This document shows positions 24,663 to 32,464 of a stretch of 32,464 bases of DNA, piece after piece. The stretch's first letter is position 1. Every line of letters starts with the position of its first letter. The translations under genes and the position numbers were made by a program. The notes under the pieces were generated by a model. The model was given only the letters and a program-made list of their open reading frames with translations, was not told the DNA's origin and did not search any database. Origin of the DNA: Spirosomataceae bacterium (lineage in GTDB: Bacteria; Bacteroidota; Bacteroidia; Cytophagales; Spirosomataceae); NCBI GenBank assembly GCA_022702045.1, contig JAKONH010000449.1:1-32464 (forward strand), written 5' to 3'.

Positions 24663-25718
24663 TTAATTCGTCCGATTGATAAGTGAGGTCGATTGCCAGT
24701 TGTGCAGTCGACCTCGTTTTCGTTCGACCAGCTGTACGGTAGCATAGGGGAACCGGCGAATCAGTCGGTAGCTTTGGCGCAATCCGGCTACGCTGAACAC
24801 CTTGGTCAGCGCGTCGGCCTGCCAGCCCGTAGGTGCAGAAACAGTAGCTCGCACGAAATGGCGCAGCCCCAGACCAGACCGTGGGTTCATAATGTGCGAA
24901 TACCGCTTACCCCGATAATCGAGATGCCGGTACAAGTCGCCCGAGGTAGTAATGGCAACGTTATGTAGTACTAGTGTAGCCGTGTCGCCTGTTTCGGGCG
25001 ATCCGATGCTGACGCGCCAGCCAGCCTGTCCTGGCGGAGCGTCGCCGATGAGGATGTCGCCCCCTAAATCGAGCAGGGCGGATCGAATACTAAGCTGTTG
25101 CAACACACACATGGCTTCGTCGTTGGCAAACCCTTGCCCAATTCCCCCCACATCGAGTCGCATGCCGGGTCGTCGCAACCGGGCGGAGCGGGTCGTGCTA
25201 TCGAGTTCAAGCAGTCGGTAGCCAACGGCCCGGTGCGCCTGCCGTCGTTGTTTTGCTGTTGGAAACTCACCCCGCCGAACCGCCCGACGCCACAGCAGCG
25301 AAAGCGGTCCGACTGTCGGATCGTAGCGACCGCCTGACAAGCGGGCGATGGTTTGTGCTTTTGCTAATACACCGAACAAGTCAGCGGACAGCGGTATCCA
25401 GCGACCGCTGCCGGCCGTTTCCGACAACCGATTTATTTCTGACCCATCCTGATAATCACTCATCACTTGGTTCAGTGAATCCATTCGGGCGGATACGGCC
25501 TTGTTTGCCCGGTTGGCGGTCAGGCTGTCGGTGGCGTATAGCGTCAGCGAAAATTGTGTGCCCATCAGCCCCCGCCGAAACTGATAGCGCCCTAGCGTCT
25601 GGGCTGACAAGGAAGTCACACTCAACCAAACCCAAACTACCGCTGGCAAAACGGGCGTCCGTTGTGACAAATGCGCGCCGACATGGGTTAGTAAATCGAC
25701 ACAAACACGCACGAACAT
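24663..25718 (-). CDS. ApbE-family FAD:protein FMN transferase
   Basis: 351 residues from ATG 25718. It transfers FMN from FAD to Thr/Ser of target flavoproteins outside the cytoplasmic membrane, using Mg2+. A signal-like segment (about residues 17-40: LSQRTPVLPAVVWVWLSVTS, then LSAQ) is followed by RRGLMGTQFSLTLYA. Core motifs are SGGRYDPTVGPLSLLW, LDVGGIGQGFANDEA, the flavin-site SALLDLGGDILIG, and TTSGDLYRHLDYRGKRYSHI followed by MNPRSG, with the metal-binding region at the end. The start is uncertain: ATG 25718 overlaps the ATG of the divergent 68-aa gene, and a TTG at 25670 would give a more compact signal peptide and leave 46 bp between the genes. No flavinylation target is visible nearby. 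It converges on the Gfo/Idh/MocA gene. Confidence 0.9.
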   Translation of the reverse strand: MFVRVCVDLLTHVGAHLSQRTPVLPAVVWVWLSVTSLSAQTLGRYQFRRGLMGTQFSLTLYATDSLTANRANKAVSARMDSLNQVMSDYQDGSEINRLSETAGSGRWIPLSADLFGVLAKAQTIARLSGGRYDPTVGPLSLLWRRAVRRGEFPTAKQRRQAHRAVGYRLLELDSTTRSARLRRPGMRLDVGGIGQGFANDEAMCVLQQLSIRSALLDLGGDILIGDAPPGQAGWRVSIGSPETGDTATLVLHNVAITTSGDLYRHLDYRGKRYSHIMNPRSGLGLRHFVRATVSAPTGWQADALTKVFSVAGLRQSYRLIRRFPYATVQLVERKRGRLHNWQSTSLINRTN

Positions 25719-25923
25719 GGTTACGATCAAAAACAAGTTCCTTCTGTTAGCTGTCGGTTTCTGGCTTTCCGGCCTGATTCTGACCCTAATCGGTGCAGCA
25801 GGCCGGTCGCAACACTGGTCATCGTCCGGGTTGTTGTTGACAGTTGGCATTACCGCGCAGGCTATCGGTTTTGGCTTCTTCGGCTATGTGCTGATGCAGG
25901 CCATTTTCTCAAAGAAGAAATAA
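25717..25923 (+). CDS. Small two-helix membrane protein, unknown function
   Basis: 68 residues: a short basic start (MVTIKNK), a first transmembrane helix (FLLLAVGFWLSGLILTLIGA), a short loop (GRSQHWSS), a second helix (LLLTVGITAQAIGFGFFGYV, then LMQAIF) and a basic tail SKKK. By the positive-inside rule both ends face the cytoplasm. The composition is that of a real membrane protein, and the frame is not a shadow of a gene on the other strand beyond its start. It ends 1 base before the converging aroC stop. Its ATG overlaps the ATG of the divergent ApbE gene by two bases if that start is right. Function not recognised. Confidence 0.7.
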   Translation: MVTIKNKFLLLAVGFWLSGLILTLIGAAGRSQHWSSSGLLLTVGITAQAIGFGFFGYVLMQAIFSKKK

Positions 25924-25924
25924 C

Positions 25925-27031
25925 CTACAGTGTAGCCGACACAGGCGTCGACTCGACGCGAGCGGCTTTGTTACGCAGCATCATGTCAGCCAGTACCAAT
26001 GCCGCCATCGCTTCAACGATCGGCACGGCACGGGGCACGACACATGGATCATGCCGCCCTTTGCCCGACACGGTAACCGGTTGTCCATCGACGTCGACAC
26101 TATCCTGATCCTGCATGATGGTAGCAACTGGTTTGAACGCCGTCCGGAAGTAGATGGCTTCCCCATTACTGATGCCGCCCTGAATACCGCCCGACTGGTT
26201 GGTGCGGGTCCGAACAGCCCCGCTTTCGTCGGTGTAAAACTCGTCGTTGTGCTGCGAGCCAAACAATTCAGCCCCAGCGAAACCACTGCCATACTCAAAG
26301 CCTTTCACAGCATTAATACTCAGCATAGCTTTGCCCAGTTCAGCGTGTAGCTTATCAAATACAGGTTCACCCCAGCCTGCCGGTGCGCCCGTAATCACAC
26401 AGTCGACAACACCGCCAACGGAATCGCCATTCTTGCGTACCTCGTCGATGTATTGGAACATCTGCTCCGCCATGTTAGGGTCGGGGCACCGAACGGCATT
26501 ATCTTCCGCTTTTGCCAGATCGAGTTCAGTATACGCTTTTGTCAGTTTCAGCGTGCCGACCTGCGATACATACGCTTGAATCTGCACGCCCTGCTGCGCC
26601 AGCAACAATTTGGCAACCGCTCCGGCCGCTACCCGCGCGGCCGTTTCGCGAGCCGACGAACGCCCACCACCCCGGTAATCGCGGGAGCCATATTTCGTCT
26701 GGTAGGTATAATCGGCATGCGACGGGCGAAACTGACGGGCGATATGGCCGTAATCTTTGCTACGCTGATCGGTATTGCGAATCAGCAGCGCAATAGGCGT
26801 ACCCTGCGTTTGTCCGTCAAATACACCAGACAGCACTTCGAACTCGTCGGCTTCGCGCCGTTGCGTCGTGATGCGCGACTGACCGGGCTTACGTCGGTCG
26901 AGTTCCTGCTGAATAAAGTCAGTGTCGAAAGCCAGGCCTGCCGGGCAGCCATCGATGACAACGCCAATGGCCGGGCCGTGCGACTCGCCAAAAGTGGAAA
27001 TCTTGAAAAGGGTACCGTATGTACTACTCAT
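25925..27031 (-). CDS. aroC: Chorismate synthase
   Basis: 368 residues, typical length. It catalyses the last common step of the shikimate pathway, converting EPSP to chorismate with reduced FMN, in the cytoplasm. Signatures: the N-terminal block [20 protein letters not shown], the arginines of [20 protein letters not shown], the central [20 protein letters not shown], and the C-terminal [20 protein letters not shown]. Its ATG overlaps the stop of the upstream batD-like gene in an ATGA junction (27028-27031), so the two are co-transcribed and probably translationally coupled. Converges with the 68-aa gene with 1 bp between. Confidence 0.98.
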   Translation of the reverse strand: MSSTYGTLFKISTFGESHGPAIGVVIDGCPAGLAFDTDFIQQELDRRKPGQSRITTQRREADEFEVLSGVFDGQTQGTPIALLIRNTDQRSKDYGHIARQFRPSHADYTYQTKYGSRDYRGGGRSSARETAARVAAGAVAKLLLAQQGVQIQAYVSQVGTLKLTKAYTELDLAKAEDNAVRCPDPNMAEQMFQYIDEVRKNGDSVGGVVDCVITGAPAGWGEPVFDKLHAELGKAMLSINAVKGFEYGSGFAGAELFGSQHNDEFYTDESGAVRTRTNQSGGIQGGISNGEAIYFRTAFKPVATIMQDQDSVDVDGQPVTVSGKGRHDPCVVPRAVPIVEAMAALVLADMMLRNKAARVESTPVSATL

Positions 27032-28455
27032 TTTTTTACAATGATAAAAATCACGCCAACCAGCATCAGCACGATCAGCACACTGGCCAGCCCCCGGATC
27101 AGTTCGACCTGATTAATCGGTTGCTCACTACTATCCTGCGTTTTCAGTCCAGCGTAGATCGACCGGGCGGCCAAACTGCTTTCCCCACTCGTACCAGCTA
27201 CCGCTTCGTCAGTCGACACCGCTTCGTCAGACGGATCAGCAACACCCCCAACGCGGAGAGTTAATCGAGGGCGCAACGTATCGTACCGGGCTGACTGCGG
27301 GTCGAAGTAAACCCATTGAAACCGATTCGCCAACGAAACCAGCCCATTTTGATTCGGAACGATAAAATAAGCGAAGCTTTTCTGGCCGGTAATCTGCGTA
27401 CCATCCCGGTTGATGGTTAGGCGTTCTTCAGGCGGGAAGACGTCGACATTACCCGAGTCGGCTACCAGAATGGGAGCCGGTAGCGTGGCAATATTACCCT
27501 CCCCCATCACCTGAAACGTGTACTGTGCGCTTTGCCCCGCGTTGACCCGGCGCCGATTCAACCGTTCGACAAGTCGGAAGCGCCCGACGGGAATCTGTTG
27601 GTTACTGGCTCGCGCAGGCAGCGACTGTACGTCAATTGTTAGTGGTTTGCTTGTGAACGCAACACGCACGGGAGCGCTGTTGCCTGGCCCAGGCCGGGAA
27701 AGTTGCAACGTTACCGCCGGAATCGACAGGGGGCGGGCAGCTACCGGGAAAAACACCGCCTGATACAATAGGTATTGTCGGAAGGTGTGAGTCCCAATCC
27801 GTACCGTGACCGGTTTCAGCTCGGTAATATTTCGGTTTTCCTCCCAGGCATTGACTGGTCTGATTCGGTTGGCAATCTGCTGTATCTGCTGATCCAACGC
27901 CGTGAAGTTCAGCGCCTGCGGATAGTTGTCGGCAATAAAAAACGATAACGTTAGCGCAACGCCTTCGCCCGCATAAATCCGCCGTTTCGATGCCGACAAT
28001 TCCAGGAAAGCGGACCCCGGCGCAGGCGCGACGGCCGTTGTCGACAAACTACCTGATGCGACGGCTGCGCCGGGTCGGACCATCAGCACGGCACCCTCCG
28101 AACGGGCCGTGTTGTCACCTACCGTAATCGTGAAAGGAGCCAGTATATAGCGCCCCGGTGCTTTCGCCTGATAGGTCTGCGTAATGACCTGACTGACGGT
28201 TACTTTACCATCCGCTTCGGCACTCGTTACGCTGGCGGAGATTCCTTTTTTCGTGAATCCGGGAATATCGGGAAAACGAATATCCGGGCGCTCGTCGCTG
28301 TTCCGAACGGCTACGGATATGGTATAAGGCCGTTCGATCGAAAAATTAGTAATGCCAAGTTCAATGGCTACTAGATTATCAGCCTGTTGCGCCATAACCG
28401 GCGTAATCGCTAGAATAAATAATACAAACAATTTTCGGAATATTGCAATTATCAT
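27028..28455 (-). CDS. batD: BatD-family protein (aerotolerance-related)
   Basis: 475 residues. A signal peptide ([20 protein letters not shown]) is followed by repeated Ig-like beta-rich domains ([40 protein letters not shown]; the [20 protein letters not shown] block and [20 protein letters not shown]), as in BatD/oxygen-tolerance proteins. One C-terminal transmembrane helix ([20 protein letters not shown]) anchors it with the bulk in the periplasm. BatD is normally encoded with BatA, BatB and MoxR genes in an aerotolerance operon; none of these is present here, where the partner is aroC. It may be an orphan or paralogous copy. The role is uncertain even for the family. Overlaps aroC by 4 bp. 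Confidence 0.85.
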   Translation of the reverse strand: MIIAIFRKLFVLFILAITPVMAQQADNLVAIELGITNFSIERPYTISVAVRNSDERPDIRFPDIPGFTKKGISASVTSAEADGKVTVSQVITQTYQAKAPGRYILAPFTITVGDNTARSEGAVLMVRPGAAVASGSLSTTAVAPAPGSAFLELSASKRRIYAGEGVALTLSFFIADNYPQALNFTALDQQIQQIANRIRPVNAWEENRNITELKPVTVRIGTHTFRQYLLYQAVFFPVAARPLSIPAVTLQLSRPGPGNSAPVRVAFTSKPLTIDVQSLPARASNQQIPVGRFRLVERLNRRRVNAGQSAQYTFQVMGEGNIATLPAPILVADSGNVDVFPPEERLTINRDGTQITGQKSFAYFIVPNQNGLVSLANRFQWVYFDPQSARYDTLRPRLTLRVGGVADPSDEAVSTDEAVAGTSGESSLAARSIYAGLKTQDSSEQPINQVELIRGLASVLIVLMLVGVIFIIVKK

Positions 28456-28590
28456 CAGTACATTTGGGCAACAATACTAGAAACGAGCCGTTCTCGGTAT
28501 AGACAACTCCGTGGCGATTTGGCTACAACCCTTATTTTCCACTAACGTCATAAGTAACGAATCCCTACAACTAAAAACGCACAATGTGGT

Positions 28591-28812
28591 ATGCTTTCTA
28601 TGCTTGAATACATCAAAACCATCCTTCAGAAGGTAAGTTTTGATAAGGCTCTGTTCGAGAAAGAACTGGCCAAAGCCATTAAGCTACTGATTCCTAAAGA
28701 GGTCAAGCAACTCAGGCGGTGGTGTTACGTCCAGTTCGGTAAAATCTATCGGTCCGTGTTGAACCGGTGCTTCGCCCGGGTGCCGTTTACATCAAGGATG
28801 AGATTTACATAA
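28591..28812 (+). CDS. Small basic conserved-looking protein, unknown function
   Basis: 73 residues, or 70 from the second ATG at 28600. The sequence is helical and basic: MLEYIKTILQKVSFDKALFE, KELAKAIKLLIPKEVKQLRR, then WCYVQFGKIYRSVLNRCFAR. It has no signal peptide or membrane segment and two cysteines. The amphipathic spacing of Leu/Ile/Lys and an own terminator 28 nt after the stop support a real gene. It resembles small cytoplasmic proteins of unknown role that I associate with Cytophagales genomes, but this is from memory and not checked. It diverges from batD and converges on the metallo-hydrolase gene. Confidence 0.68.
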   Translation: MLSMLEYIKTILQKVSFDKALFEKELAKAIKLLIPKEVKQLRRWCYVQFGKIYRSVLNRCFARVPFTSRMRFT

Positions 28813-28839
28813 GGTCTGACTCAATGTCGGTTTATCGTC

Positions 28840-28870
28840 AAAACCCCGGCTTTCACAGCGCCGGGGTTTT
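28840..28870. terminator. Bidirectional intrinsic terminator
   Basis: Perfect 11-bp GC-rich stem AAAACCCCGGC (28840-28850) / GCCGGGGTTTT (28860-28870) with a 9-nt loop. T runs follow on both strands, so it can serve the small plus-strand gene and the metallo-hydrolase gene whose stop is at 28885. Confidence 0.88.
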
Positions 28871-28884
28871 GTGTTTACGTAGGC

Positions 28885-30282
28885 TTACGTCAGGGTGACC
28901 ATCTCACCCATTACCGGAATCTGTACATTCGGGAAACCAGCCGCCAGTAGTTTTTCCAGCCATACCTGCTGCGTGTCGTAATCGCCATGCACCAGGAAGA
29001 TAGTCTTGACACGGGCGGGGTCCTGACAGCTTAAAAAGTCAAGCATCTCCCGGTAATCGCCGTGGGCCGAAAACGAATCCATAACCTCGACGCGACCATT
29101 GACCTGGTATTTTTCGCCGAAAATCGTCACTTCTTTCTCGCCCCGTTTCAGCGCCCCACCCAGACTGTTGGGCGACGCGTACCCAACCAGCAGAATCGTT
29201 GTGCTGGTCTTTTCGACGTTATTTTTAATGTGATGCTTGATCCGCCCGGCTTCGGCCATACCCGACGGCGCGATAATAATGCAGGGTTCATCGCTGTTGT
29301 TCAGCAACTTTGAGTCCTCCACGTCGGCGATGTAATACAGGTTCGGAAAGTCGAACGCGTCGCCGTCTTTCTTGATGTATGCCAGTATGTCGGGATTGAA
29401 ATCTTCCTCATGCCGACGCATAACCCGCGTCGCCAGCACCGACATTGGGCTGTCGATATAGACGGGTATCCGGGGTAGTTTACCTTCGCTGGCCAGTTGG
29501 TCGAGTGCGTAAATCAGTTCCTGCGTCCGGTCGACAGCGAAGGCAGGTATCAACAGTTTACCGCGCTGCTCTACACAGGTTTGCCGGACGATACGCAGCA
29601 AATGACTTTTCATATCGGGCTCGACTTCATGGAGCCGGTCGCCATAGGTCGATTCGCAGAGAATATAATCGGCCTGCGGGAACCGGTCGAACCGGCGCAG
29701 AATTTTGTCGTCGGGCCGACCGATGTCGCCACTAAACGCCAGACGTATATCACTCCCGTTTTCGCGAATTGTTAAATTAACAGCGGCACTCCCTAATAGG
29801 TGGGCTGCGTCGGTTAGCATTCCCACTGCGTCGTCACAGATTACGAAGGACTCGTTGTAGGCTACCGGGACCATCTGCGTCAACGCCTGCCGTACATCGC
29901 CCTCGTCGTATAGGGCTTCCAGCTCAGCTTCCCCCCGCCGGCTGCGTCGGGCGTTGACCCGCTCCAGATCGCGCACCTGAATCCGGGCGCTGTCCATCAG
30001 CATAATCTCGCACAGGTCGATTGTCGCTGAAGTCGTATAGATCGGCCCGGCAAATCCCTTCCGAACCAGTCGGGGAATCAGCCCCGTGTGGTCAATGTGC
30101 GCATGCGACAGTACCATGTAGTCGACCTCAGCCGGGTCGAAGCCAAACTGCTGATTCAGTTCGTCTGTATTGATTCCCTGAAACAGTCCGCAGTCGAGCA
30201 GAATACGATTGCCAGATGCCGTTGTCAGCAGGTGTTTGCTCCCGGTTACGGTACGGGCAGCGCCCCAGAATTGAATAGTCAT
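28885..30282 (-). CDS. Metallo-beta-lactamase/beta-CASP RNA-specificity hydrolase
   Basis: 465 residues. The metallo-beta-lactamase fold carries zinc motif 2, H60-A-H62-I-D64-H65 (SHAHIDHTG), with later ligands in TDAAHLLGSAAV and FSGDIGRPD. A beta-CASP insert follows (LLIPAFAVDRTQELIYALD; YIDSPMSVLATRV; IIAPSGMAEAGRIKHHIKN), and the C-terminal RMMBL part has MDSFSAHGDYREML and FLVHGD. The architecture is that of CPSF73-like bacterial nucleases, predicted to act as zinc-dependent RNA endo- or exonucleases in the cytoplasm. It is not RNase J, which has a different length and C-terminal domain. Substrate RNA unknown. It ends 15 nt from a shared terminator and diverges from pbpC. Confidence 0.93.
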   Translation of the reverse strand: MTIQFWGAARTVTGSKHLLTTASGNRILLDCGLFQGINTDELNQQFGFDPAEVDYMVLSHAHIDHTGLIPRLVRKGFAGPIYTTSATIDLCEIMLMDSARIQVRDLERVNARRSRRGEAELEALYDEGDVRQALTQMVPVAYNESFVICDDAVGMLTDAAHLLGSAAVNLTIRENGSDIRLAFSGDIGRPDDKILRRFDRFPQADYILCESTYGDRLHEVEPDMKSHLLRIVRQTCVEQRGKLLIPAFAVDRTQELIYALDQLASEGKLPRIPVYIDSPMSVLATRVMRRHEEDFNPDILAYIKKDGDAFDFPNLYYIADVEDSKLLNNSDEPCIIIAPSGMAEAGRIKHHIKNNVEKTSTTILLVGYASPNSLGGALKRGEKEVTIFGEKYQVNGRVEVMDSFSAHGDYREMLDFLSCQDPARVKTIFLVHGDYDTQQVWLEKLLAAGFPNVQIPVMGEMVTLT

Positions 30283-30425
30283 AGCAGATGAATAGGGGTT
30301 GGGTTCCGGAATACGTAAAGATGTGACGCCCCGCGCAAATATGACGAACCTCCTTTCGTTTCTTTGCCAGACAAGTAACCTGTCCGCTCCTCACCGTGAT
30401 TTTACCAACATCGCTTTGTACGGCA
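30283..30425. other. 143-bp divergent intergenic region
   Basis: Separates the metallo-hydrolase and pbpC starts. TTTCTTTG near 30359 (plus) and CATATTTG near 30337 (minus) each miss the -7 consensus by one base, and neither has a properly spaced TTG. No hairpin or repeat stands out. Confidence 0.3.
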
Positions 30426-32464
30426 ATGCGCCGGTGGCTAACAGGGCTCTTCCGGTCAGTGACAATGTGGATTACGGCCGGACTGGTTCTTCTATTGGTA
30501 CTGCTGGATGTATTACTGCCCTTCCGCCCCTCCATTGCGTATTCAACTATCGTGACGGCCAGCAATGGGCAAACGCTGCACGCCTTTCTGAGCCGTGACG
30601 ACAAGTGGCGGTTCTACACCGAACTGAAGGAGATTACGCCGTTGCTGCGCGAAACGGTATTGTTTAAGGAAGACCGTTATTTTCGCTGGCATCCCGGTAT
30701 CAATCCCGTTTCGCTGGTCCGGGCCGCTGCCCGTAACCTGCTGACCGGTCGACGTACGTCAGGCGCGTCGACCATTACGATGCAGACCGTGCGTCTGCTG
30801 GAACCCCGTCCCCGTACCTACACCAGCAAACTGATTGAGCTAGCTCGTGCCCTGCAATTGGAACTGCATTATTCGAAAGACGAAATTTTGCAGCTGTATC
30901 TGAATCTGGTTCCCTACGGCAGCAACATCGAGGGAATCAAATCAGCCGCGCTGCTTTACTTCGGCAAATCGCCCGACTTGCTGAGTCTTGCTGAACTGAC
31001 CACGCTAACGATCGTTCCCAACCGCCCGTCGAGTTTGCGGCCGGGGCCACACAACGCCCGACTTGTTCAGGCCCGCAACGAGTGGCTGCTGCGGTTTCGC
31101 CGGGCCTGCTTGTTCGCCAACGAAGCCATCGCCGACGCGCTAACCGAACCGCTTACGGCCCATCGACGCGCTGCGCCCCGCCTGGCTCCGCACCTGTCCC
31201 GCCGACTGCAGCACGAGCAACCCGATCAGCCAATCATTCACGCTACCCTCGACCCAACGACGCAGGCGACGGCAGAACGGCTAGTGCAGAACTATGTCAA
31301 TCGGATACGGGCATTGGCTATTCAGAACGCAGCTGTGCTGGTCGTCGACAATGAGACGCGGGAGGTGCTGGCTTACGTAGGCTCGGCGAACTTCAGTAGT
31401 GTGTACGACGGCGGGCAGGTCGATGGTGTACAGGCCGTCCGGTCGCCGGGCAGTGCATTGAAACCACTGTTGTACGGGCTGGCGTTCGACGCAGGCCTCA
31501 TCACCCCCAAAACCCGCCTAGCTGATGTACCGACCAGCTTCAACGGCTACGAGCCCGGCAACTACGATATGCGGTTCAACGGTCCTGTTACAGCGGAGTT
31601 TGCGCTGGCCAATTCGCTCAACATACCGGCCGTCGCCCTTCTCCACGAACTGGGCACGAGCAAGCTGGTCGCGAGTCTGAAACGGGCGGGTTTTTCAACG
31701 ATCAACAAACAGGCGGGTGTACTGGGGCTGTCGATGGTGCTGGGCGGCTGCGGGGTAACATTACAGGAAATGACCCGGTTATACACCGGTCTGGCTAACG
31801 ACGGAATCGTCCGACCGCTACGCCTGACCAACGCACCCGGCCGTTCGGCAACTGACACCAGCGGGCAGGTGCTGCTATCACCCGAAGCTACGTTTCTGGT
31901 TAAGCAGACGCTTACGCAGGTTACCCGACCCGACCTGCCCAACAACTTCGACAACAGCTACCACCTGCCCCGGATTGCCTGGAAAACCGGGACGTCATAT
32001 GGTCGGCGCGATGCGTGGAGTATCGGGTATAATCAGCGCTATACGATTGGCGTGTGGGTAGGCAACTTTTCGGGTGTTGGAGTGGCCGAACTGAGCGGAG
32101 CCAACATCGCCACACCGCTGCTGTTTCAACTGTTTAATACGCTCGACTACGACGCAGCCAACGGCTGGTTTAAACAACCCACCCGGCCGAACTGGCGCTT
32201 GACGACGCGACTGATCTGTCCCGAAACCGGCGACGTACCAAATCACTTCTGTACCCGCACCGTATCCGACTACACGATCATGGGCGTATCTCGCTACCAG
32301 CGGTGTCAGCATCGACGGTGGGTGCTGACAAACCCGGCGGGTACGGTATCGTACTGTGCGCACTGCCGCCCCGATCAGTCGACGGACGACACCAGCTTAG
32401 TTGTCCGGCGGTCGTACCCCAACCTACCGCCCGACGTACTGGCCTACTACCAGACGCAGCAGGT
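30426..32464 (+). CDS. pbpC: Penicillin-binding protein 1C, truncated by window edge
   Basis: The frame stays open from ATG 30426 to the window end, giving 679 residues; a GTG at 30396 would add ten unconvincing residues. A transmembrane anchor (about 14-33) is followed by a GT51 transglycosylase domain: catalytic E82 in KEDRYFRWHPGINPVSLVRA, then GASTITMQ (113-120) and LNLVPYGSNIEG. The transpeptidase domain has S343-A-L-K346 (SPGSALKP), S397-L-N399 and K520-T-G522 (WKTGTSYGRRDAW), so all catalytic motifs are intact. A Cys-containing region (ICPETGDVP, CQHRRW, YCAHC) follows. The BiPBP_C-like end expected in PBP1C is at most partly visible. The protein polymerises and cross-links peptidoglycan in the periplasm. 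In many bacteria it follows a large alpha-2-macroglobulin gene, which is not upstream here but could lie downstream. Confidence 0.93.
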   Translation, partial: MRRWLTGLFRSVTMWITAGLVLLLVLLDVLLPFRPSIAYSTIVTASNGQTLHAFLSRDDKWRFYTELKEITPLLRETVLFKEDRYFRWHPGINPVSLVRAAARNLLTGRRTSGASTITMQTVRLLEPRPRTYTSKLIELARALQLELHYSKDEILQLYLNLVPYGSNIEGIKSAALLYFGKSPDLLSLAELTTLTIVPNRPSSLRPGPHNARLVQARNEWLLRFRRACLFANEAIADALTEPLTAHRRAAPRLAPHLSRRLQHEQPDQPIIHATLDPTTQATAERLVQNYVNRIRALAIQNAAVLVVDNETREVLAYVGSANFSSVYDGGQVDGVQAVRSPGSALKPLLYGLAFDAGLITPKTRLADVPTSFNGYEPGNYDMRFNGPVTAEFALANSLNIPAVALLHELGTSKLVASLKRAGFSTINKQAGVLGLSMVLGGCGVTLQEMTRLYTGLANDGIVRPLRLTNAPGRSATDTSGQVLLSPEATFLVKQTLTQVTRPDLPNNFDNSYHLPRIAWKTGTSYGRRDAWSIGYNQRYTIGVWVGNFSGVGVAELSGANIATPLLFQLFNTLDYDAANGWFKQPTRPNWRLTTRLICPETGDVPNHFCTRTVSDYTIMGVSRYQRCQHRRWVLTNPAGTVSYCAHCRPDQSTDDTSLVVRRSYPNLPPDVLAYYQTQQ

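Noticed and set aside
26453-27112. 219-codon plus-strand frame opposite aroC
   Set aside because: Antisense to highly conserved chorismate synthase signatures; Arg-rich shadow composition with no recognisable motif.
30128-32363. Several frames of 90-158 codons on both strands at the right edge
   Set aside because: They are shadows of the metallo-hydrolase or of the pbpC frame, which carries all GT51 and transpeptidase motifs.
1-32464. CRISPR array, tRNA/rRNA, insertion sequence or prophage
   Set aside because: No regularly spaced repeats, no cloverleaf or rRNA-like stretch, and no transposase, integrase or phage gene was seen on either strand.

Overview
The window looks like chromosomal DNA from a member of the Bacteroidota, most likely a Cytophagales bacterium near Spirosoma. 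This is inferred from a SusC/SusD pair, several promoters matching the Bacteroidota pattern TTG-N19-21-TAnnTTTG, many exported lipoproteins and beta-barrels, and the gene families present. No rRNA, tRNA, CRISPR array, phage or insertion sequence was seen. Two genes run off the ends: a GH65-type glycosidase at the left and penicillin-binding protein 1C at the right.

Left half (1-14873): every gene is on the minus strand. In transcription order they are a SusC TonB-linked porin, a SusD lipoprotein, two paralogous very large FG-GAP/VCBS lipoproteins with ASPIC/UnbV domains, a vanadium-haloperoxidase/PAP2-type lipoprotein, a small outer-membrane beta-barrel protein started by GTG, and the GH65-type enzyme with its own promoter. 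This resembles a polysaccharide utilisation locus, but between susD and the haloperoxidase there is no glycosidase, sulfatase or lyase; two calcium-binding beta-propeller lipoproteins and an oxidative-type enzyme sit there instead. A perfect promoter precedes susC, a perfect 16-bp hairpin separates susC from susD, and a strong terminator-like hairpin follows susD. Expression is therefore probably stepped down along the cluster. This is the most interesting part of the window, and its substrate cannot be read from the sequence.

Middle (15363-24605): a FAD plus Fe-S D-2-hydroxyacid dehydrogenase (plus strand) diverges from susC. It converges on an APC-family amino-acid permease, which lies downstream of a TonB-dependent receptor on the same strand, with a good intrinsic terminator between them. 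The receptor diverges from a Tat-exported Gfo/Idh/MocA oxidoreductase. Their shared 307-bp intergenic region holds two perfect inverted repeats.

Right part (24663-32464): an ApbE flavin transferase whose ATG may overlap the ATG of a divergent 68-aa membrane protein (CATG arrangement); chorismate synthase (aroC) translationally coupled to an upstream BatD-like protein; a small basic 70-73 aa protein; a beta-CASP/RNA-specificity metallo-hydrolase sharing a bidirectional terminator with it; and PBP1C, truncated by the window edge. This part is mostly housekeeping.
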